Below, piece after piece: positions 1 through 4,716 of a stretch of DNA of 5,984 nucleotides. How positions within the stretch are numbered: position 1 is the stretch's first letter; every line of letters starts with the position of its first letter. The stretch spans positions 1 to 5,984 of the forward strand of contig DALN01000133.1 of the NCBI GenBank assembly GCA_002499455.1, in the 5' to 3' direction. The notes under the pieces are model-generated. The model did not search any database. It had not been told where the DNA came from and worked only from the letters and a program-made list of their open reading frames with translations. Both the position numbers and the translations under genes were made by a program. The stretch is from Methanoculleus sp. UBA77 (GTDB lineage: Archaea; Halobacteriota; Methanomicrobia; Methanomicrobiales; Methanoculleaceae).

Positions 1-657
1 GTCATTCTTATGTTCGTCCTTACCCTGTTCGGAGTTGCCTGGATCAACTCGAACCCGGGCTATTACTGATATACGGTCACAATAGGCGGCCTTTCTAACT
101 ATACCGGCGAACCGGTCACCGATATTATCGTGCCGATGCCTATGAGGGGCGGGGAGCTGGTTTTTTCGGAAGAGGAACTCCAGTACAGGCAATTCGGCAA
201 CTGGAAATCGGTAATTGTCGTAACTCCCCATGGCAAAATGCTTGCTTTTCAATCGGTCGGCGCGAACCTTACCGATATCCACGCAGAATTTTTCAAAAAT
301 TTTGATCCCGGTGAGTTAAGACTGACAGACCCTCAGAATGAGTCTCTCTCCCCGCTCATGCGTGGCGGTCTCAACTCCTCTGCAGGATGGAATTCCAGCA
401 CGCAGGATGGGTCTGGATACACATCGGCCCTCGTCCTCCCGGAGGATCTTGTGCCTCTGAATGCGAATGCAACAGATGTTGCCGTTAGCCTGGAGTTAAC
501 CGTATCTGAGGGAATCCATCATTCTATATCGGGAGATACGTTCCGGGTGAGTATTCTGGAGCATGTTCCTCCTGACATTCGCGGAGCGATCCCGGTAAAC
601 GTTCATGCTGCGAGGTACGAGGGTGGTGGAAATTGGGTTCCGATAAGCGAGTTCTAA
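1..657 (+). pseudogene. Membrane-anchored surface protein, paralogue 1; 5'-truncated by the window and interrupted by an in-frame TGA
   Basis: Reading frame 1 is open from the first base to TAA at 655-657 apart from one TGA at 67-69 (codon 23 of the visible part). Before the stop lies a hydrophobic anchor (VILMFVLTLFGVAWI). After it the frame continues at once with YTVTIGGLSNYTGEP, which matches the start of the ectodomain of the gene at 1821-2582 (YAVSVTGLSGYRGDP). Other shared blocks are IIVPMP, FSEEELQYRQ (FSEEDFRQ in that paralogue) and WKSVIVVTPHGKMLAF (WRTAIRETPYGKMIAF in the gene at 1040-1717). Five N-x-S/T sequons (NLT, NES, NSS twice, NAT) fit an extracellular domain. A start at ATG 130 would discard the anchor and the first conserved motif, so I do not favour it. 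The stop could come from TCA (Ser, as in the paralogue) or CGA (Arg). No function is known to me. Because the rest of the frame is undamaged, the nonsense change is recent, is read through, or is a sequence error. Confidence 0.75.
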
Positions 658-905
658 TGCATGCGAAGTGAAAAGCAAATTTGCGTTCAGGGACCGCCGG
701 TGGGCTTTCAAATCCCTTTTCCGGATGCCCAGGTCCCGCAACCGGAAATCTTCTTGAGCCCTTGAAGAGGCATGAGCGTGCGTGAATCCGGAGAATGCCA
801 GAATCGTTTATTTCTGGTAGCCTTTGCCCCTGATGCCGGCTGTTCGCTTGACAGCGCAAGTTTTCCATCGGCCGGGACAGCGAGTCTCCCGGATCGGCGG
901 AGGCG
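658..905. other. Noncoding stretch between the first gene and the promoter block
   Basis: I find no supported gene here. Open frames in it have no ribosome binding site, no recognisable composition and no membrane segment. It contains a 10-bp perfect palindrome GCAAATTTGC (675-684) soon after the stop of the first gene, a short T run at 717-720, and a TATA-like sequence at 799-813. No convincing terminator is visible. Confidence 0.5.
799..813 (+). promoter_or_regulatory. Weak TATA-like element resembling the main promoter core
   Basis: CAGAATCGTTTATTT matches the core of the two strong promoters in this window (CAGAAATCGTTTATAG) with one A missing. It lacks the upstream TCAACG block and the downstream GGGGGACGTTGA. 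It may be a decayed copy, a secondary promoter for the operon at 1040, or chance. Confidence 0.25.
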
Positions 906-990
906 CATTTCCGGGGGCAAAATGATCAGAATGCCTCAACGTGTAGAGGATCGTGACAGAAATCGTTTATAGGGGGACGTTGACTTCTCA
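906..990 (+). repeat. Promoter-block repeat, copy A
   Basis: This segment matches 4466-4551 nearly base for base. There are perfect runs of 16 nt (933-948 with 4494-4509) and 29 nt (955-983 with 4516-4544), plus TTCCGGG and TTCTCA at the two ends. Weaker similarity reaches back to about 885. Each copy stands upstream of a gene for a secreted or membrane-anchored protein. Identity is concentrated at the promoter core and at a block about 20 bp upstream of it, which fits conserved regulation better than a mobile element. No terminal inverted repeats or target duplications are seen. Confidence 0.8.
935..948. promoter_or_regulatory. Candidate operator upstream of promoter A
   Basis: CTCAACGTGTAGAG is an imperfect dyad: CTC pairs with GAG and AC with GT around the centre. 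It is fully conserved at 4496-4509. It ends about 17 bp before the TATA box, where archaeal activators often bind. The binding protein is unknown. Confidence 0.45.
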
Positions 991-995
991 TGCAT
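955..995 (+). promoter_or_regulatory. Archaeal promoter of the 1040-3967 operon
   Basis: The TATA box is TTTATA at 966-971, preceded by an A-rich BRE-like stretch (CAGAAATC, 957-964). Archaeal spacing predicts a transcription start near 993-998, which gives a leader of about 45 nt before ATG 1040. The TATA box sits between TCAACGT (936-942) and its reverse complement ACGTTGA (977-983), a likely regulator-binding arrangement. The same core occurs upstream of the gene at 4717. Confidence 0.7.
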
Positions 996-1000
996 AGATC

Positions 1001-1022
1001 CCGGAAGGCGGGGCCCCTCCGG
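1001..1022 (+). other. GC-rich inverted repeat in the leader of the operon
   Basis: CCGGA at 1001-1005 pairs with TCCGG at 1018-1022 around a GGGGCCCC core. It lies between the predicted transcription start and the start codon at 1040, so it would form a leader hairpin just before the ribosome binding site. Confidence 0.4.
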
Positions 1023-1039
1023 TGGGTGATGGTGGGGAG

Positions 1040-1717
1040 ATGGGCGAACAGCGTACCAATACCAAAAAAACCTTACTGAACCTGCTGATAGCGGTCACCA
1101 TCCTCGCCGCGGTGATCTTCCTGCTCCTTCTTCTTCCCGCGTTCGTCGAGACGACCATGCCGAACGACTCCTACATGATCAAGATCACCGGTCTGTCCGA
1201 TCTCGCCGTGAACGGCACCGCCACGGTCATGATCCCGGTTCCGGCGAATGCGGAGGGCGATCTGGTGATCTTCGAGTCGTCCAGCGTTCTCCAGCCCGCC
1301 GGGTGGCGGACGGCGATCCGGGAGACGCCGTATGGGAAGATGATCGCGTTCACGACGACGGAAGACTACGCGCAGGATATCTTCAGACCGACCGGTGAGT
1401 TCGAGACGAAAGAAGAGCCGAGACTGCTCGTACCGGTCCTCGCGACCCCGGACAACGCGAGCGTCACCGAGTTCACCCGGATATCGGGCGGCACCTACAC
1501 CACGGTCGTCTTCCTCGACGGCTTCGTCCCGCCGCCGGAGGATGCGGCCCCGATCGCGTTCGACCTCGAGTACCAGGGCGGCGGCGGTGTGAAACATCTG
1601 ATCAAAGAGAATATCTGGACGGCGACGGTGAATACGGCTGTTCCGAGCACAACGTCGGGATTTGTTCCGGTTTCGGCCGACTACTCTGTCACCGCCGGGG
1701 GTATCATGCCATTATGA
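1040..1717 (+). CDS. Membrane-anchored surface protein, paralogue 2
   Basis: This encodes a 225-residue protein with a short basic N-terminus (RTNTKK), one strong transmembrane helix at about residues 11-35, and a predicted extracellular domain. I chose ATG 1040 because GGTGAT (1025-1030) lies 9 nt upstream; an upstream GTG at 1022 would add six glycine- and acid-rich residues and has no ribosome binding site. The ectodomain begins with YMIKITGLSD (residues 45-54), then VMIPVPA and GWRTAIRETPYGKMIAF, the same motif order as in the genes at 1-657 and 1821-2582. Sequons NDS, NGT and NAS support exposure outside the cell. GC content is clearly higher than in its paralogues. It is probably the first gene of an operon driven by the promoter at 955-995, and the next gene follows after 103 nt. 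I recognise no catalytic motif and no named family; it may be a receptor-like, adhesive or envelope-stabilising protein, but nothing in the sequence decides this. Confidence 0.85.
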   Translation: MGEQRTNTKKTLLNLLIAVTILAAVIFLLLLLPAFVETTMPNDSYMIKITGLSDLAVNGTATVMIPVPANAEGDLVIFESSSVLQPAGWRTAIRETPYGKMIAFTTTEDYAQDIFRPTGEFETKEEPRLLVPVLATPDNASVTEFTRISGGTYTTVVFLDGFVPPPEDAAPIAFDLEYQGGGGVKHLIKENIWTATVNTAVPSTTSGFVPVSADYSVTAGGIMPL

Positions 1718-1820
1718 TGGACGATCTCATGTGGAGAATCCCACGGTGGATCGTGAGCGTTGCGCCCCGCCCAACCGCGTGCTCTTCCGGTCTTGCGGAT
1801 GAGAGGTCAGGAAGTGATAG

Positions 1821-2582
1821 ATGGTCCCCTCGATAATCTCCTTTCTGGGCAAAGTCATCGGTGTCTCACTTCTCGCGATCGCAGTTGTCGCTATCGGTGG
1901 GAATATTCTCGTCCACTCTCAGCAAACCCAGACGGTGTCGGGGCATTACTCGTGGGATTACTCATACGCCGTTTCCGTTACCGGATTGTCCGGCTACCGG
2001 GGAGATCCGATCATAGATATCGTTGTTCCCATCCCTGCCATCGGGGGGTCACCGATCTTTTCCGAAGAGGACTTCCGGCAAATGACTTCTGATAACTGTA
2101 CGCCCATCCCCGCTATGACAGAGGATGGGGAGATGTTTGCATTGCGTTTGCGCGGTACAGATCTAACAGATGTTTCTGCCGCTAAATCAGGAGGTTTCTC
2201 AAGAGATCTCTCGCTTGAGGAGGTGCAGGAAGGTGTGTTTATACCGGGACCCTCACGCCTCTCTGAGGCGGGGAATACCCCGGATGACTTCCCATACATC
2301 ATCATCCCGGACTCGCTCCGCCCTGTATCGAACGATCCGAGCCCCATCTCGTTAAGTATCAACGTTACCGTATTCGGGAGTACAACCTTCGGTGAGCACA
2401 GGCCCGATTACCTTGTCTCGATCATGGAGCAGATCCTGGCGGGAAGGACCGGCATTATCCCCGTGGAGCCGCGGATCTACTATCGCGACAGTTTTCGCGA
2501 AGCCTTCCGTCCTCTTCCAGAGGACGTCGGCGTCTCGTGCATGGGTGCCGGGACCGGTATCCCGGCAGAGGTGATACCATGA
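1821..2582 (+). CDS. Membrane-anchored surface protein, paralogue 3
   Basis: This encodes a 253-residue protein. ATG 1821 is preceded by GGAAGTGAT (1810-1818), close to the archaeal Shine-Dalgarno consensus. Residues 5-31 form a membrane helix (IISFLGKVIGVSLLAIAVVA), and the rest is predicted to be outside the cell. The ectodomain opens with YAVSVTGLSGYRGDP (residues 49-63), followed by IVVPIP, a FSEEDFRQ motif shared with the first gene's FSEEELQYRQ, and DGEMFALRL at the place of the GKM[LI]AF motif of the paralogues. Sequons are NCT and NVT. A C-terminal extension of about 35 residues (from about RDSFREAF) has no counterpart in the other two copies. The stop overlaps the start of the next gene (ATGA, 2579-2582), so the two are translationally coupled. 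No separate promoter is seen in the 103 nt upstream. Function unknown. Confidence 0.88.
   Translation: MVPSIISFLGKVIGVSLLAIAVVAIGGNILVHSQQTQTVSGHYSWDYSYAVSVTGLSGYRGDPIIDIVVPIPAIGGSPIFSEEDFRQMTSDNCTPIPAMTEDGEMFALRLRGTDLTDVSAAKSGGFSRDLSLEEVQEGVFIPGPSRLSEAGNTPDDFPYIIIPDSLRPVSNDPSPISLSINVTVFGSTTFGEHRPDYLVSIMEQILAGRTGIIPVEPRIYYRDSFREAFRPLPEDVGVSCMGAGTGIPAEVIP
2567..2575 (+). promoter_or_regulatory. Ribosome binding site that fixes the start at 2579
   Basis: AGAGGTGAT is an almost perfect match to the archaeal Shine-Dalgarno sequence and lies 3 nt before ATG 2579. It sits inside the last codons of the previous gene. It rules against the longer reading from ATG 2537, whose extra residues (MHGCRDRYPGRGDT) would also come before the signal peptide. 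Confidence 0.8.
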
Positions 2583-3967
2583 CCGGACGGAGTCAGATCC
2601 TTACCGTTGCCGGCATCGTGTGCATCGTTCTCGCAAGCGTCGTCTTCCTGACTCTCCCTCCGGCCGAAGCGGAGCTTGCAGACCCGTACCTCGTCGCCGA
2701 GGAGGCCGCCCGCGACCACGCGACCGCGGCGCTCGTCGAGTTCATCGTCGCGGGTCCGGGGCTCACCGAAGGGGAGGCCTGGCGGAGCGCCACGATCGGG
2801 GCCGGGTCCGTGCTCTTCTTCGACCGTAACGGGAGGCCGTTCGTCTACCATTACCCGGTGGAGAGCGGCGGCGTGGCGATCGGGAGCATCAAGGTCGCGG
2901 CCCGGACGGTCCTCGGCGGTGGGGTGATGGAGTATGGGACCACGCCGTCGACCTTCGACCCCGAGGATGCCATACCCCTGGCCGTCGCCGCAGCAGAGCG
3001 CACATACCCCGGCTGGAACATCCTGGACGCTCTCCCCTGCTACGCCCCGCCGGTCACCGGCGTCCTGGTACGGGCGATAACGGTGAACGATACGGAGACA
3101 CTCCTCCTGATTGACCCGGTATCCGGGAGGATGGTGGAGCGGGAACCGGCAGACGAAGGTACAGCCGCCGTCGATCATCGCGGACGCGTCCTCAACGAGG
3201 ACGAGATCGAGGACAAAATCGCCGACTGGCGCGGTACCGATGCGCGTTATCGCGAGATCCTCGCATTTGCAGGGCGCCACGGGATCGATCTCCGGTTACC
3301 GCTCTCCGAGGAGGACTTCGAACTCTATGAGGAGTTCTTCGAGAGCCGGAAGGTATCGCCGACACGGACACCGCCTCCCAGCACTCCTATACCCGAGTCG
3401 GAGCTGATTGCGCGGCAGAAGGAACTGGAAGAATGGCAGCGGACGGTGGATTGGGAGATCGCCGTTGCCTATGACGCCGGGATGCCCGATGACGAGATCT
3501 CCGCCGTTATCGAAGAGCACCTCGGGGAGGGTTCCATCCCGGGGGGTATCAAGACCGGGTCTTCATACGTCTGGCTCTGCCTCAACGCGACGAACGCAGA
3601 GTTCGCTGGCTACCGGGACCGTCTTGAGAACCACGCAACTGTCCAGGTGGTTGATGCCAGCGAGGCCTTCTTTATGAGTCTCCTTGAGAACCCGAGGACC
3701 GCGGGGGATCGTACGCTCTGGCTCTTCAGCATCAGCCACGATCGGCCCGAGATGGACCCGGAGGAGATCACGAGTCTGCTCCTCGCGGAGGGCTTCCCGC
3801 TCGAAGAGATGCGGTTCGCCCGCATGAACTCGTATCCCGGGGACCGGGACGGGCGGGAACAATTCGCGCAGCGGTTGAACGCGGATGCGCGCCTGCTCTT
3901 CGTGATGAAGGAGTACCGCACTGGGGGCGGGCTGCCTTCCGCCTCCGGCGGTGAGGGCATCGGATAG
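2579..3967 (+). CDS. Secreted or membrane-tethered protein with an N-terminal peptidase-propeptide-like domain and a long charged C-terminal part
   Basis: This encodes 462 residues. Residues 7-26 are a hydrophobic signal, and PPAEAE (27-32) is a possible cleavage site. Residues 35-125 have the pattern A..H...AL..F......E.W..A.....LFFD.NGRPFVYHYPV..GG..IGSI.V, which resembles the propeptide or inhibitor-like N-domain found before C39-like or streptopain-like peptidase domains in secreted archaeal proteins. Residues 127-190 end in TLLLIDPVSGRMVE, a PepSY-like strand-turn pattern. No Cys/His peptidase domain follows. A Thr/Pro linker (about 259-275, PTRTPPPSTPIPESE) leads to a charged helical segment (ELIARQKELEEWQRTVDWEIA) and a last region of mixed alpha/beta look (RTLWLFSISHD, RLLFVMKEY). 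Only two cysteines lie outside the signal region (154 and one near 335), so it has no cysteine-rich character. It is coupled to the gene before it by a 4-nt overlap and is very GC-rich (for example 47 of 60 bases at 2701-2760). Family assignment is by pattern only and the role is unknown. Confidence 0.85.
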   Translation: MTGRSQILTVAGIVCIVLASVVFLTLPPAEAELADPYLVAEEAARDHATAALVEFIVAGPGLTEGEAWRSATIGAGSVLFFDRNGRPFVYHYPVESGGVAIGSIKVAARTVLGGGVMEYGTTPSTFDPEDAIPLAVAAAERTYPGWNILDALPCYAPPVTGVLVRAITVNDTETLLLIDPVSGRMVEREPADEGTAAVDHRGRVLNEDEIEDKIADWRGTDARYREILAFAGRHGIDLRLPLSEEDFELYEEFFESRKVSPTRTPPPSTPIPESELIARQKELEEWQRTVDWEIAVAYDAGMPDDEISAVIEEHLGEGSIPGGIKTGSSYVWLCLNATNAEFAGYRDRLENHATVQVVDASEAFFMSLLENPRTAGDRTLWLFSISHDRPEMDPEEITSLLLAEGFPLEEMRFARMNSYPGDRDGREQFAQRLNADARLLFVMKEYRTGGGLPSASGGEGIG

Positions 3968-3974
3968 CAACCCT

Positions 3975-4252
3975 GAGGAGAATCTGGAGAAAGGTTGTCA
4001 TCGAGAACTCGGTTGATACCGTTCTTATCGTGGCGATCTTCCTGATCCACCTCTACACATCCCCTGTGTCTTCCATCAACCGGGTCTTCTGGTTTTCTCT
4101 TCGGCATCGGCGCATTCTTGACCTGCATCTATTTCGGATCTGCCGGACGGAAACACCGTGACCGCAGGGAGCAAGTACGGTGTGGCGGTCGTGAACAATA
4201 CCAGGTATCGATCGTTGATCAGACCTACATGGTCGGCACAAAGGCGGGGTGA
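3975..4252 (+). pseudogene. Decayed gene for a small protein with two membrane helices
   Basis: Right after the preceding stop there is GAGGAG (3975-3980), then a frame (frame 1) reading VVIENSVDTVLIVAIFLIHL and on to NRVFWF. At the TTTT run 4093-4096 the sense moves to frame 2 and reads LFGIGAFLTCIYFGSAGRKH, a second hydrophobic helix followed by a basic tail (RKHRDRREQ), then YQVSIVDQTYMVGTKAG and TGA at 4250-4252. Removing one T joins the two halves into one protein of about 90 residues with two helices and a positive cytoplasmic-type tail. No ATG, GTG or TTG starts the first half; ATC at 3982 (ATC TGG AGA AAG) could be a damaged ATG, though it lies only 1 nt after GAGGAG. It would have been the fourth gene of the operon. 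A sequencing indel is an alternative explanation for the shift but not for the missing start. Confidence 0.5.
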
Positions 4253-4269
4253 GTATCGTTGCCGATACT
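4252..4269. other. Hairpin 1 in the spacer
   Basis: AGTATCG (4252-4258) and CGATACT (4263-4269) form a perfect 7-bp stem with a TTGC loop. It begins at the last base of the stop codon of the decayed gene. No T run follows, so a classical terminator is not supported. Confidence 0.55.
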
Positions 4270-4293
4270 ATAGAGGGATACGCCGCGTCGTCA

Positions 4294-4311
4294 CCGGCCT
4301 GTATCGGCCGG
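4294..4311. other. Hairpin 2 in the spacer
   Basis: CCGGCC (4294-4299) and GGCCGG (4306-4311) form a perfect 6-bp all-GC stem with a TGTATC loop, only 24 nt after hairpin 1. It may be part of a structured RNA or a binding site for a dimeric protein. Confidence 0.5.
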
Positions 4312-4465
4312 CATTGACATGGGGCGCTTGCCCGGTGAGGTCCTCGTGCGCCAGGCGAGCCGGTTTTACGGGTACTCTATCGGGACGAATGAATGCTCCG
4401 CTCCTCTCTTACCGGGAGGGCTCGTCATTCAACGGCACAACGTGAGTCCTCGGTCAGCTGCGGCA
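4312..4465. other. Spacer without a supported gene
   Basis: Short open frames cross this stretch, one of them reading MGRLPGEVLVRQASRFYGYS from ATG 4319. They run into the promoter block and lack a ribosome binding site. It may hold further remnants of a lost gene; I cannot support more. Confidence 0.35.
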
Positions 4466-4551
4466 TGCTTCCGGGAGCAAAACGGATCGAATTGCCTCAA
4501 CGTGTAGAGAGGTTCGACAGAAATCGTTTATAGGGGGACGTTGATTTCTCA
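4466..4551 (+). repeat. Promoter-block repeat, copy B
   Basis: This is the second copy of the block at 906-990. It has the same order and spacing of the upstream dyad (4496-4509), A-rich BRE-like stretch, TATA box and GGGGGACGTTGA. The offset is a constant 3561 bp from the dyad onward, with a single small indel before it. Differences cluster at 4484-4493 and 4510-4515, outside the likely protein-binding parts. Confidence 0.8.
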
Positions 4552-4556
4552 CCGTG
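4516..4556 (+). promoter_or_regulatory. Archaeal promoter of the secreted-protein gene at 4717
   Basis: TTTATA at 4527-4532 follows the A-rich CAGAAATC (4518-4525). Predicted transcription start is near 4554-4559. TCAACGT (4497-4503) and ACGTTGA (4538-4544) flank the TATA box exactly as in copy A. The resulting leader would be about 160 nt, long for an archaeal mRNA. Confidence 0.65.
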
Positions 4557-4576
4557 GGTACCGGAGCCGGTATCCC
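4556..4576 (+). other. Leader hairpin at the predicted 5' end of the transcript
   Basis: GGGTACCGG (4556-4564) and CCGGTA-T-CCC (4567-4576) pair with one bulged T and a two-base AG between the arms. It coincides with the predicted start of transcription from promoter B. It may protect the 5' end of the RNA or be an operator in DNA. Confidence 0.5.
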
Positions 4577-4716
4577 GAAGCGTGGGGGGTCCACCCGGCC
4601 AAGAGCGAATCGGATGGGTGAACATCCCGCATGTCCGGGGGCATGAACCGGCTAACTTCACGCGAATGTTTGGGTCATGCCTCTGTAATCTCAAATGAAA
4701 GGACAGAGGTAAACCG
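4577..4716 (+). promoter_or_regulatory. Long leader of the gene at 4717
   Basis: About 140 further bases of leader hold no gene. A weak stem CCCG / CGGG (4626-4629 with 4636-4639) and a five-codon open frame (MKGQR, from ATG 4695) are present. The ribosome binding site AGAGGT (4705-4710) lies 6 nt before ATG 4717. No known riboswitch class is recognisable. Confidence 0.4.

Noticed and set aside
67..69. TGA as a selenocysteine codon
   Set aside because: Selenocysteine use in methanogens is known in Methanococcales and Methanopyrus, the paralogue has serine at this place, and I see no SECIS-like element in the 3' region.
130..657. Starting the first gene at ATG 130 as a complete protein
   Set aside because: This would remove the membrane anchor and the conserved G-L-S motif that lie upstream in the same frame.
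772..972. Small + strand open frame of 66 codons
   Set aside because: It runs through the promoter block, whose second copy is read in a different frame there with no similar protein, and it lacks a ribosome binding site.
1073..1597. Minus-strand open frame of 174 codons
   Set aside because: It is antisense to the gene at 1040-1717 and has a strongly Arg/Asp-rich, low-complexity composition typical of a shadow frame.
2480..3280. Long minus-strand open frame of 266 codons
   Set aside because: It lies entirely opposite the well-supported + strand genes in very GC-rich DNA, where stop codons are rare. Its protein has no signal, helix or motif of its own and no ribosome binding site.
4158..4445. 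+ strand open frame of 95 codons starting with GTG
   Set aside because: Its composition is Arg- and Cys-rich and unlike the neighbours. The overlapping frame carries the better protein (YQVSIVDQTYMVGTKAG), and both hairpins lie inside it.
906..4551. The two repeat copies as ends of a mobile element
   Set aside because: They are direct repeats centred on promoter elements, no transposase lies between them, and no terminal inverted repeats or target duplications are visible.
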